A DNA stretch of 32,217 bases from a virus. The first letter of the stretch is position 1; each line of letters begins with the position of its first letter. Positions 16,064 to 22,035 of this stretch are shown here, piece by piece. The notes under the pieces were generated by a model. The model had not been told where the DNA came from. It saw only the letters and a program-made list of their open reading frames with translations, and ran no database searches. The position numbers and the translations under genes are program-made. Where the stretch lies: positions 1 to 32,217 of the IMG/VR virus record IMGVR_UViG_3300006790_000010. One strand, 5' to 3'.

Positions 16064-16802
16064 CTTTTAAAGCTTTTCTTTATTTCGTTTGTTTCTATTT
16101 TATTCTTTTCAGTTTCAAAGGTTAAATAGGTAAAGGCTGTAGCAATTGGTAATCTAGTGACTTCTTCAAAGTGTCTAATGTTTCCTCCAGCGAGTTGATA
16201 AATTGAAGAGTACCATCCCCATCTTTTTCCAAACTGGGCGCGTGCTGAGTAATCTCCTTCGCCTGTTTGTGTAAATAATTCGGCAAAGCTCTCAGTAATT
16301 CGCTGCCTAAATTGTAAAAAAAAACCTGTGCACCTAGCACTGCATTCAAAGGCATGAACTTCATTACCTCACAAAACTGGTTAGTGCCCTCGTACTCTGT
16401 TATAGTGTATTCCTCTTTTATTTTGTTTGCTATAGGTCTAAATAAAACGCTCATAGCTCTATGCATTTCGTCCCAGTCTCCTATATACTTGTCTAAGTCT
16501 ACATACTCCCCAAAAGTAATAGCATCTAGTTTAGGTATAAAGCCGAATTTAACGCCCTCAAGCTCGAACTGTCTTACTAGTTCCTTGTCCTGAATAAACA
16601 AGTTATCTAAGTGAAGACATATCTCGTCTATTGACTTCTTTTGTATTAGTGCTACTTTCTCTATAGGAATAACGCAAAAGTGCTGGACCATAACAGCCTT
16701 TAGTTCGTCCTCTTCTAAGTCCTTAGCAGCGTTTAAAAAGCATTGATACTGATATAGAGTTATCTCGCTTAAGTCTTCAGGAACTTTAATTTTTACTTCC
16801 AT
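16060..16802 (-). CDS. Tail assembly chaperone, -1 frameshift product (gpGT-like)
   Basis: The chaperone frame can be extended by a -1 shift at a run of nine T on the coding strand (16316-16324, codons gTT TTT TTT Tac). Residues 1-162 are read from 16802 to 16317, then 16317 to 16060 gives 85 more codons: 247 aa in all. The -1 frame has no ATG, ends in TGA overlapping the next gene's ATG, and reads like a true protein (AQFGKRWGWYSSIYQLAGG, FEEVTRLPIATAFTYLTFE). This is the arrangement of lambda gpG/gpGT-type chaperones, where a rare long form recruits tail tube protein to the tape measure. A weak GGCA/TGCC stem begins about 8 nt after the T-run. A one-base homopolymer error would look alike. 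Confidence 0.7.
16122..16802 (-). CDS. Tail assembly chaperone, short form (gpG-like)
   Basis: The unshifted 226-aa product. Residues 1-162 are shared with the long form; the last 64 codons overlap the -1 frame. The N-terminal part has an ordered pattern (MEVKIKVPEDLSEITLYQYQ, then FGEYVDLDKYIGDWDEMHRA and MKFMPLNAVLGAQVFF) that I recognise from Bacteroidetes siphophage proteins lying two to six genes before the tape measure, where chaperones sit. It would bind the tape measure protein during tail assembly. The stop leaves a 58-bp gap to the next gene, which is exactly filled by the -1 frame. The start is preceded by the recurrent AAACGTATATAA motif. Confidence 0.75.
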   Translation of the reverse strand: MEVKIKVPEDLSEITLYQYQCFLNAAKDLEEDELKAVMVQHFCVIPIEKVALIQKKSIDEICLHLDNLFIQDKELVRQFELEGVKFGFIPKLDAITFGEYVDLDKYIGDWDEMHRAMSVLFRPIANKIKEEYTITEYEGTNQFCEVMKFMPLNAVLGAQVFFYNLGSELLRALPNYLHKQAKEITQHAPSLEKDGDGTLQFINSLEETLDTLKKSLDYQLLQPLPI

Positions 16803-16805
16803 AAT

Positions 16806-16819
16806 TTATATACGTTTAA
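16806..16819 (-). promoter_or_regulatory. Recurrent motif TTAAACGTATATAA before the tail chaperone gene
   Basis: A perfect copy of TTAAACGTATATAA on the minus strand, ending three bases before the chaperone ATG and following the structured RNA region at 16845-16920. Identical to the copy before the 109-aa gene at 4917-4930, including the distance to the ATG. Confidence 0.5.
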
Positions 16820-16844
16820 TTATTCTTTTGTATTAAGTCGGCAG

Positions 16845-16920
16845 TGAGGAGGGTAGCTAGTTAACTTAGCTTCTATGCTCTCAACATTTGCCCCTCCTCA
16901 TGTAACTGAGTTAACCTACC
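16845..16920 (-). ncRNA. Structured RNA candidate with interleaved stems (leader of tail chaperone)
   Basis: The 120-bp gap between the large terminase and the tail chaperone holds two complementary pairs in crossed order on the minus strand. Pair A: GGTAGGTTAACT (16920-16909) with AGTTAACtagCTACC (16866-16852), 12 bp with a 3-base bulge. Pair B: TGAGGAGGG (16900-16892) with CCCTCCTCA (16853-16845), 9 bp. They overlap by two bases, so either a pseudoknot forms or the two folds exclude each other. A small hairpin (AGCTA/TAGCT, 16871-16855) presents AGTTAAC as its loop. There is no T-run, so this is not a simple terminator. No frame of useful length crosses it. Confidence 0.6.
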
Positions 16921-16922
16921 TT

Positions 16923-18119
16923 TTATCTTATGTGATATTCTCCCCTATGTGCATTCTCTAACTGATAACTAACAGCATAGCGTAAAGCATCTATAGCGTG
17001 GTTAAACTTATCTATAGGAGTATTACTTTTTTTTTCTAGCCAGCTGTAGTTGTTTAGTTCCTTGATTAAGTCCGTACTTTCAGGGTCTATTATTAAGTCG
17101 AAGTCTTGTAACAAAGCTATCCCGAAAGTAACAGAGCCCTGTCCTTTAATAGTTGGCACTATGTTATTAACTGCGCTTAGTTCAGTAATTAGTCTAGGCT
17201 CTGCGCTATCTGCTACTATTAAATTCTTTTTAGCGAAGCGTATGTTTAACTCTGCTATCTGTGACGTTGTTAAGCCTTGCTTATAGTAGTGTAATTTAAT
17301 ATATATTTTCTTTCCGCTTTTATCTATGCTTGTTTCTACTAAAGTAGTAGGGTCTGCACTAAAGCCAAAGTCTTGTCCGAATACGCTAGTACTTACCTGT
17401 TTGAATTGTCCTATAGTCCAGTTATTAAATACTACTCCCTCTGCTTTGTCTAACCAGCCTCCTAATATTTGGTGCTTAAACTTCTCAGGTCTACGCTGTT
17501 TAATGTTTTCTATTTGATTAAGATAGCTTTCGCTTAAGTTGTCTATATTATCTAAGTAAGTAGTATGTATGTATGTAGTATCCTCTTTTTTATCGTTAGT
17601 GCTTTCTTGCACTCCCCTAGCTTCAAAGAACCTTTGATAGATAAAGTGCTCTTTAGTTGTTGGGTTCATTATAAGTATTACTCTATTTCGTATTCCCTTA
17701 GCTCTTACTGATAAGTCTATTTTGTCAAAAGTGTCCTCGTCTGTTAATTCCTCTGCTTCGTCTAGTACCCAAGTAGTAACCCCTTGTAAAGACTTTAAGT
17801 TAGCTGTCTGGTCTCCTGAACTTGTTTTAATACCTCTAAATAATATTCTACTGTTAGTAGCTAAGTTTATTATCTCGTCTTTTGTAACATGAAATAAGTC
17901 TTGCATATTTAGGAGCTCTATTTTCTCCAAAAATTCGGGTATAATAGATACACTAGCTGAACGCAAAGTATAACGAGTAAAAAGAATAACATGACCCTGC
18001 TGTTGAGTTAATAAACATAGTAAAGTTGAAATAGCAAATGACTTACCTGAGCCTCTTCCACCAGTTACAATATAGTAGCGAGAATCAGAATCAAAAACTA
18101 AGTATTTTTCATTTATCAC
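16923..18119 (-). CDS. terL: Terminase large subunit (ATPase and nuclease)
   Basis: A 398-aa terminase of the Terminase_3 type, which cuts and pumps DNA into the prohead. The ATPase has Walker A GGRGSGKS (20-27) and Walker B WVLDEAEE (117-124). The C-terminal RNase H-like nuclease has GQDFGFSADPTTL (D250), IVADSAEP (D304) and KFNHAIDALRYAV (D377). Length is close to that of short TerL proteins. It overlaps the small-subunit gene by 11 bp. The next gene downstream is a tail chaperone after a structured gap, not the portal, which is unusual. Confidence 0.97.
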   Translation of the reverse strand: MINEKYLVFDSDSRYYIVTGGRGSGKSFAISTLLCLLTQQQGHVILFTRYTLRSASVSIIPEFLEKIELLNMQDLFHVTKDEIINLATNSRILFRGIKTSSGDQTANLKSLQGVTTWVLDEAEELTDEDTFDKIDLSVRAKGIRNRVILIMNPTTKEHFIYQRFFEARGVQESTNDKKEDTTYIHTTYLDNIDNLSESYLNQIENIKQRRPEKFKHQILGGWLDKAEGVVFNNWTIGQFKQVSTSVFGQDFGFSADPTTLVETSIDKSGKKIYIKLHYYKQGLTTSQIAELNIRFAKKNLIVADSAEPRLITELSAVNNIVPTIKGQGSVTFGIALLQDFDLIIDPESTDLIKELNNYSWLEKKSNTPIDKFNHAIDALRYAVSYQLENAHRGEYHIR

Positions 18120-18399
18120 CCCTTAGACGTTTAATAGTCTCTTCAAAGTCAAAGTTTGTAGATAGCTCCCCTTTTACTTCTGTTTCCGTTTTCTTAGGAA
18201 CGAAGTACTGAGCATACTTAGCAAACAACTCTAAGTACTTACTAGGACTTTCCTTAAGCACTTTTGAAAAGGCGTCTTCTATGTTAGGAACTTGCCCCTC
18301 TAAAGTTTCTATAAATATTTCTCTCGCTTCTTTGCTTAATTTGTTGTCTGCTCCTTTCGGTCTACCCTTTCCTAATTTATGTCCTTTTTCAAATGGCAT
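18109..18399 (-). CDS. terS: Probable terminase small subunit
   Basis: A 96-aa basic protein overlapping the large terminase gene. The N-terminus GHKLGKGRPKGADNK is the DUF5681-type basic motif often found at the start of small terminase subunits; the middle (NIEDAFSKVLKESPSKYLELFAKYAQYF) is helical and could mediate oligomerisation, and the C-terminal DFEETIKRLRGDK is a typical end for contacting TerL. It would recognise the packaging site. Assigned by motif and position. Confidence 0.75.
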   Translation of the reverse strand: MPFEKGHKLGKGRPKGADNKLSKEAREIFIETLEGQVPNIEDAFSKVLKESPSKYLELFAKYAQYFVPKKTETEVKGELSTNFDFEETIKRLRGDK

Positions 18400-18433
18400 C
18401 CTTATATTATTTTATATTATTATAATATGTTTC

Positions 18434-18616
18434 TTACTTATTTTTATTGTCTGATATTAAATAGTAAAGAACAGCATAAATAGCGAAGAGAATAGCTGTA
18501 CTGCATTTCTCTTGAGCGTTGTATATTAAGCTCATTGTAAAGAAAGCTAGTACTACTGTTCTATTAAAAGTTTTACTATTTATTATTAAGTCTAGTTGTT
18601 TCATTACTTGTTTCAT
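18434..18616 (-). CDS. Small membrane protein with two hydrophobic segments, 60 aa
   Basis: Two hydrophobic stretches (about 19-36 and 42-57) separated by a short polar turn with a cysteine, with a basic N-terminus and KNK at the end. This is the shape of a class II holin, but the gene lies between small unknown genes and the terminase, away from the lysis cassette. It could be a second holin-like or a membrane-acting early/middle protein. It begins 6 bp after the preceding gene. The product has no recognised family. Confidence 0.6.
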   Translation of the reverse strand: MKQVMKQLDLIINSKTFNRTVVLAFFTMSLIYNAQEKCSTAILFAIYAVLYYLISDNKNK

Positions 18617-18622
18617 GTTTAT

Positions 18623-18811
18623 TTAGTTTACGTTTTTTAATATGTTGTATTTTTCCTCTTCTATTTCTATTACTTCTGCGTTTAATTCTTCATCATCTTC
18701 TATGTCATCTACAAAACTTATTATATAGTTTCCTCCTTTAACGAAGTTTAATATTTCCTCTATTAATTCGTTACTTATTCCTCTTTTGAGTTTAACGTAG
18801 TAGTATATCAC
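18623..18811 (-). CDS. Hypothetical acidic protein, 62 aa
   Basis: A small protein (MIYYYVKLKRGISNELIEEIL...) with an Asp/Glu-rich segment (DDIEDDEELNAEVIEIEEE). It overlaps the preceding 145-aa gene as ATGA and is followed after 6 bp by the 60-aa membrane protein. No family or function is recognised; the coupling shows it is a real member of the operon. Confidence 0.65.
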   Translation of the reverse strand: MIYYYVKLKRGISNELIEEILNFVKGGNYIISFVDDIEDDEELNAEVIEIEEEKYNILKNVN

Positions 18812-19245
18812 TTGTAATAAGTATAGAAGGTTTCTAATTTATTTAGCACCCCTTTAAAACATGGACCGCAGCTAGTAGGCTTAAAGTCGTAGTGTAATAC
18901 TCTATTATATATCTTAATTAGTTGCTTTTGTTCTTCAGGCTTAATCATTGTTTTAGGCTTACTAAAGAAGTATCTTAAATAGTTGTATTCGTCTTCCTCT
19001 AAGCATTCAGGCTTATTATAAGGAAATAATTTATTTAGTTTCTCTTTTCTATCGTCGCATCCGCAGTCATCCCCAGCAATAAACTTAACTAGTTTTTTTA
19101 TTCCTGTTGCTTCTGTTACTTTCTCTATAGTGTCCCCTAAGCCCTCTAAAGTTTCCTCGTTTGCCTCTTCAAAATTAGCTTTCCATTCTTTGTATTCCTT
19201 AGTTCTTTTGTCTAAATTCTCGTAATATTCTTTACTCTTCTCCAT
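18808..19245 (-). CDS. Cysteine-cluster protein of unknown function, 145 aa
   Basis: Charged helical N-terminal third (about 1-40), then a conserved-looking core: TGIKKLVKFIAGDDCGCDDRK with C61 and C63, LFPYNKPECLEEDEY with C81, and a late SCGPC pair about residues 124-127. I recognise the CGCDDRK...LFPYNKPECL pattern from Bacteroidetes phages and prophages, where it is always unannotated. The five cysteines could bind zinc. It lies in the middle block between the sigma factor and the terminase, overlapping the upstream gene by 14 bp and the downstream gene by 4 bp. Confidence 0.7.
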   Translation of the reverse strand: MEKSKEYYENLDKRTKEYKEWKANFEEANEETLEGLGDTIEKVTEATGIKKLVKFIAGDDCGCDDRKEKLNKLFPYNKPECLEEDEYNYLRYFFSKPKTMIKPEEQKQLIKIYNRVLHYDFKPTSCGPCFKGVLNKLETFYTYYK

Positions 19246-19429
19246 TGTATTCCATTTTAATTCCGTATACAGACCTTTTAGGTATAAACGGACTAGTTAT
19301 TAATTTACGTTCTCTATATTCGGTTAAACCTATTCTAGTGTATATCTCTTTACTTAACATTATCTCCTCGTATTTAGGATAAGTATCTATAAAGTTATCT
19401 AATATACTAAAAGCTTTAGTTTTTGTCAT
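19232..19429 (-). CDS. Hypothetical protein, 65 aa
   Basis: A small protein (MTKTKAFSILDNFIDTYPKY...) of mixed charge with no recognised motif. It starts in an ATGA overlap with the preceding gene and overlaps the next by 14 bp, so it is translated as part of the chain that begins at the sigma factor gene. Function unknown. Confidence 0.65.
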   Translation of the reverse strand: MTKTKAFSILDNFIDTYPKYEEIMLSKEIYTRIGLTEYRERKLITSPFIPKRSVYGIKMEYNGEE

Positions 19430-19683
19430 AGTATTTCCTTTCTTATATTGTATTGCTCTAACAAGTCAGTAATAAGCTCGTAAACTTCTGTTACTCCTTC
19501 GTACATTCCTGTAAGCCTCTCTTCTGATACTTCTAAGCTTTCTATTTTATTGTAAACCTCAGCTCTCCTGTTTATATACAAGTCCCAAAGCATTAAAGCC
19601 ATATCGTTACTCTTAATAGCTCTTTGAAAAGCTTTATAGTCGTTTTCGTCTTTTAAGTTATATGTTAATTCAGCTGTGCTCAT
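19426..19683 (-). CDS. Hypothetical helical protein, 85 aa
   Basis: A helical protein with NDMALMLWDLYINRRAEV in the middle. The ALxLWDxxxxxR pattern occurs in small phage proteins encoded near replication and terminase genes, none with a known role. The start overlaps the sigma factor stop as ATGA and the end overlaps the next gene as ATGA. Confidence 0.65.
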   Translation of the reverse strand: MSTAELTYNLKDENDYKAFQRAIKSNDMALMLWDLYINRRAEVYNKIESLEVSEERLTGMYEGVTEVYELITDLLEQYNIRKEIL

Positions 19684-20177
19684 ATTTTCTCATAGTCCTC
19701 GTTTATATAGTCTTCGTAGTCTTCGCCTACAGCTTCCTTAATACGTTCTTTACAAGTCTTAATAGTGTGAAAGATACTAGCTAAGCTTATTTTAGTTTCT
19801 TTTGCTAGTTGTCTCATTGTTCTATCTTCAGTGTATAATTGCCATAGCATTTTATCGTACCAGTGCCAGTCTTTTACTTCGTTGTCTATTCTTTTGTAAA
19901 TAGTTTCTATTTCCTCTTTTCCCTCGTCCTCTGAATACTTTAAAAAAATACAGTCTTCTAAATCTACTTTGAATATATTACTTTTCTTTCTATGTAGGTC
20001 AAAAGTCATGTTTCTTAATACATAATATACGAAAGTATCAATAGTTTGTTCTTTGAGTTCTATTTTAGATAGCTTAAGATACATTTCTTGTACTATGTCC
20101 TCTGAATAGTCGCCCCCTCCTAACTTGTTAACTATGTTAACCCATTTGCTATGCTTCTTATATAATTTAGATAACAT
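19680..20177 (-). CDS. Phage RNA polymerase sigma factor (ECF-like)
   Basis: A 165-aa protein with both main sigma regions: region 2-like DYSEDIVQEMYLKL (24-37) with the following TFVYYVLRNMTFDLHRKK stretch, and a region 4-like helix-turn-helix (about 119-142, RTMRQLAKETKISLASIFHTIK). The C-terminus is acidic and Tyr-rich. It lies after recombination genes and before terminase and virion genes, so it is well placed to switch host RNA polymerase to middle or late genes. Its target sites are unknown. A TATATTTG promoter-like box ends 5 bp before the ATG, which would give an almost leaderless message. It could also be an HTH regulator of similar shape. Confidence 0.8.
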   Translation of the reverse strand: MLSKLYKKHSKWVNIVNKLGGGDYSEDIVQEMYLKLSKIELKEQTIDTFVYYVLRNMTFDLHRKKSNIFKVDLEDCIFLKYSEDEGKEEIETIYKRIDNEVKDWHWYDKMLWQLYTEDRTMRQLAKETKISLASIFHTIKTCKERIKEAVGEDYEDYINEDYEKI

Positions 20178-20181
20178 GAGG

Positions 20182-20189
20182 CAAATATA
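20182..20189 (-). promoter_or_regulatory. Possible -7 box (TATATTTG) just before the sigma factor gene
   Basis: The minus strand reads TATATTTG, a perfect Bacteroidetes TAnnTTTG box, in the 15-bp gap before the sigma factor. There is no TTTG at the expected -33 distance, and transcription would start at about the ATG. It is therefore only a weak candidate. Confidence 0.35.
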
Positions 20190-20192
20190 AAA

Positions 20193-20393
20193 TTATTCTT
20201 TTATTATTTCTCCTAACTTCATTAAACTGCTATCTGTTAGTCCTATTTTATTACTCATATAGTTAAGCACCTGAGCGGGATGCATACCCGCCCTAGATGC
20301 TAGCTTTGAATAACTTACTTTATTCTTTACACAATAACGAACTATTAAGCGTTTAGTTTCCTCTCTTAAGTTTGCTAAGTCCTCTGCTTCCAT
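20193..20393 (-). CDS. Cro/CI-type helix-turn-helix protein, 66 aa
   Basis: A small DNA-binding protein. The HTH region is about residues 27-46 (SYSKLASRAGMHPAQVLNYM), followed by a helix LTDSSLMKLGEIIKE typical of XRE/Cro proteins. It has no dimerisation or cleavage domain, so it resembles a Cro-type regulator more than a CI repressor. With no integrase in the genome, it is more likely to time early and middle transcription than to maintain lysogeny. The palindrome at 21999-22012, over a promoter upstream of this operon, is a possible target. Confidence 0.8.
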   Translation of the reverse strand: MEAEDLANLREETKRLIVRYCVKNKVSYSKLASRAGMHPAQVLNYMSNKIGLTDSSLMKLGEIIKE

Positions 20394-20395
20394 AA

Positions 20396-20647
20396 TTAAA
20401 AAGGTAAATCATCTTCTATTAAAGGCTCTTTTTTAGTTTCCTCTTTTGGCTTAAAAGTGTCTTTAACTCCGTAAGGCTTGCCGCTTTTACCTACTAGTAA
20501 ACTTATGTTTACCCAGCCTTTGTCTTGGTGGTCTTTCATCCACTTAGTAAAGTCCTCAACTTTTATACTAACATTGCATAATACAAAGTCAGGAGCATTC
20601 TCTGCTCTTTTTACTATTAGTCCGTCTGTAAATGTTTTTTCTGTCAT
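20396..20647 (-). CDS. Small ssDNA-associated protein with SSB-like acidic tip
   Basis: An 83-aa protein that ends in EDDLPF, which closely matches the DDxPF tip of bacterial SSB proteins that recruits replication and repair partners. The body (DFVLCNVSIKVEDFTKWM, WVNISLLVGKSGKPYGVKDTF) is beta-rich and has the alternating pattern of a small OB-like fold, and is followed by a Lys/Glu linker. It is encoded between the exonuclease (10 bp) and the HTH gene (2 bp), completing an annealing protein / exonuclease / SSB-like set. It may be a minimal SSB or a decoy for host SSB partners. I do not recognise a named family. Confidence 0.65.
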   Translation of the reverse strand: MTEKTFTDGLIVKRAENAPDFVLCNVSIKVEDFTKWMKDHQDKGWVNISLLVGKSGKPYGVKDTFKPKEETKKEPLIEDDLPF

Positions 20648-20657
20648 TTTATCTATT

Positions 20658-21365
20658 TTAAATTGTTACTTTATTTAAACTTTCTTGAAGCATATTGTAA
20701 TATTCTCGACACTCCTCAACTCTTTGCTTCATTTCGTTAATAGTGTCCTCGTTGTATTCTACTTCAAATATTTTAACTCTTAAGTTCTCAGGTATTCTAT
20801 CGTATTGCATTTTGTCCCTAACTTTCTGCTCTATTTCTAAAGCTTGCTCGTCTGTTGGGTCTATAGCTTTTAGTTTCCATGTTTCCCTCCTTATTTCGTC
20901 TTGAATAGCATCTTCTGTATGATTAACTAAACAGTAAGCTACATAGCCTTTTTTAAGTCCAGTCAAGTCCATATAAGCTAGAACCTGGTAAAGATAATCT
21001 TTAGTAGGTAACTCACTTTCAAAGAAAGGGAATGTAGTAGCGTCCCAGCTAGTTTTAATATCTATAATAGCCTCATCAGTAACTATATCAGGAGTTCCTA
21101 TAAAGTGCTCGTTTTTATATTTCTTTTCGTTTTTAAATACTCCAAAATGTCCGCTAACTTTTGAAAAGAATAATATACTATCTTCCTCCTGGTTAGTACC
21201 TCTTTCAGTGTATCTATTTGAGAAGTCTTTTTTAATTCCAAACTCATTAAATAAAAGTTGCTCTTCTACTGAAGTCTTAGCTGTTTTGCTTAATAGTTCT
21301 GATTTGCTTCTAGCGTTAGTCATTATTTTACCAACGGACGAAGCATGGCAAAGATATTGTTTCAT
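20658..21365 (-). CDS. PD-(D/E)XK exonuclease, YqaJ/RecB-like
   Basis: A 235-aa nuclease of the type paired with phage annealing proteins. Visible motifs are YTERGTNQE with an early acidic residue (E54/E60), GTPDIV (D93), IDIKTSW (D102-x-K104) and YLYQVLAYMDLTG (Q127), the order of the lambda exonuclease / YqaJ fold. It would resect double-stranded ends for single-strand annealing. The start overlaps the ERF gene stop as ATGA, so the two are made together. Confidence 0.85.
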   Translation of the reverse strand: MKQYLCHASSVGKIMTNARSKSELLSKTAKTSVEEQLLFNEFGIKKDFSNRYTERGTNQEEDSILFFSKVSGHFGVFKNEKKYKNEHFIGTPDIVTDEAIIDIKTSWDATTFPFFESELPTKDYLYQVLAYMDLTGLKKGYVAYCLVNHTEDAIQDEIRRETWKLKAIDPTDEQALEIEQKVRDKMQYDRIPENLRVKIFEVEYNEDTINEMKQRVEECREYYNMLQESLNKVTI

Positions 21366-21883
21366 TGTTCTACGCTTTTAAGTTGTTCTTTAGTTAATTC
21401 AAACTTTTCTATAAGTTCCTCTTTTGTGTAAGTGCCCTCAGCAATAGCTTGAACTGCTTTATTAAACTGAGCATCTGTTAAAGTAGTTTTTTTAACTTTT
21501 TTAACTTGCTCGCCTGAAGCATCATTATCTACATCAGTAACAAGTCCCAAACTGCTACTCAAAGCGTAGCGACGAAAATAAGAACAACCAGCACCGAAGC
21601 TCTGATAGTCATTCATTCCTTTTAAAGCTACTTCAGGAATAGATACATTACTTATTAATTGTTCTCCACTTTCTACATGAAATATAACAGTCTCTAAATA
21701 AGTTACTCCCTCTTTACTTTGTAGGTTTTGCATAAAGCCTAAGCCATGCTTTTTTAATAGTGGGTTAATTTTCTCAAAGATAGTAGGCAAATCAGCGTAA
21801 GAATAGCCATAGCCTTTAGTTCCTTTGTGAATAGTCGGCACTTCTTGTTGGAAGTCCGCTATTGCTTTAAATAAATTTCTCAT
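21362..21883 (-). CDS. ERF-family single-strand annealing protein
   Basis: A 173-aa recombinase of the ERF family: KGYGYSYADLPTIFEKINPLL near the N-terminus and GAGCSYFRRYALSSSLGL (about 97-114) are clear family marks. The C-terminal part (LTDAQFNKAVQAIAEG...) is a short helical tail. It anneals complementary single strands, working with the exonuclease encoded directly after it. It is the first large gene behind the promoter at 22009-22035. Confidence 0.92.
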   Translation of the reverse strand: MRNLFKAIADFQQEVPTIHKGTKGYGYSYADLPTIFEKINPLLKKHGLGFMQNLQSKEGVTYLETVIFHVESGEQLISNVSIPEVALKGMNDYQSFGAGCSYFRRYALSSSLGLVTDVDNDASGEQVKKVKKTTLTDAQFNKAVQAIAEGTYTKEELIEKFELTKEQLKSVEQ

Positions 21884-21886
21884 AGT

Positions 21887-21988
21887 TTAATTGTTTTTGT
21901 TTTTTAAATCCTGTTTGGTTATCAATTGTACTTGTAATCCTTTTTCTTTTAATTTTTTGTAATGTTTTAAAGATGTTGTTTTTATCAT
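21887..21988 (-). CDS. Possible leader-type small protein, 33 aa
   Basis: A basic 33-aa frame (MIKTTSLKHYKKLKEKGLQV...) that begins shortly after the predicted promoter at 22009-22035 and ends three bases before the ERF gene. It is the first frame of this transcript. It could be a small regulatory peptide, a leader peptide that couples translation into the ERF gene, or chance. Position and spacing are favourable; length is too small to be sure. Confidence 0.5.
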   Translation of the reverse strand: MIKTTSLKHYKKLKEKGLQVQLITKQDLKNKNN

Positions 21989-21998
21989 GTTTATTGTT

Positions 21999-22012
21999 TT
22001 TGTATATACAAA
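21999..22012. promoter_or_regulatory. 14-bp perfect palindrome TTTGTATATACAAA (operator candidate)
   Basis: A perfect inverted repeat with no spacer that overlaps half of the -7 box and the likely transcription start of the promoter at 22009-22035. A protein dimer bound here would block the recombination operon. The 66-aa Cro-type protein, encoded in that operon, is the obvious candidate to bind, giving negative feedback. Confidence 0.6.
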
Positions 22013-22035
22013 TATATATAATAATTTAATACAAA
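22009..22035 (-). promoter_or_regulatory. Bacteroidetes-type promoter before the recombination operon
   Basis: The minus strand has TTTG (22035-22032), a 15-bp spacer and TATATTTG (22016-22009), matching the -33 TTTG / -7 TAnnTTTG promoter form of Bacteroidetes. The spacer is shorter than the usual about 17-23 bp, so the -33 match may be chance. It lies in the largest gap of this region (21884-22035), where a new transcription unit is expected. Confidence 0.55.

Noticed and set aside
16316-16324. T9 run as a simple sequencing error that breaks one gene
   Set aside because: Not excluded, but both frames after the run stay open for over 60 codons and look like protein, which fits programmed frameshifting better; kept as a finding with this caveat.
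18400-18433. AT-only near-palindrome between the small terminase and the 60-aa gene
   Set aside because: Made only of A and T, with no GC pair or T-run in the right place; expected by chance in such AT-rich DNA.
18614-18634. AAACGTAAACTAAATAAAC before the 60-aa gene as a fifth copy of the virion motif
   Set aside because: Most of it is the end of the 62-aa gene (codons for Lys-Asn-Val-Asn and the stop), the downstream half differs, and the spacing to the ATG is not the same.
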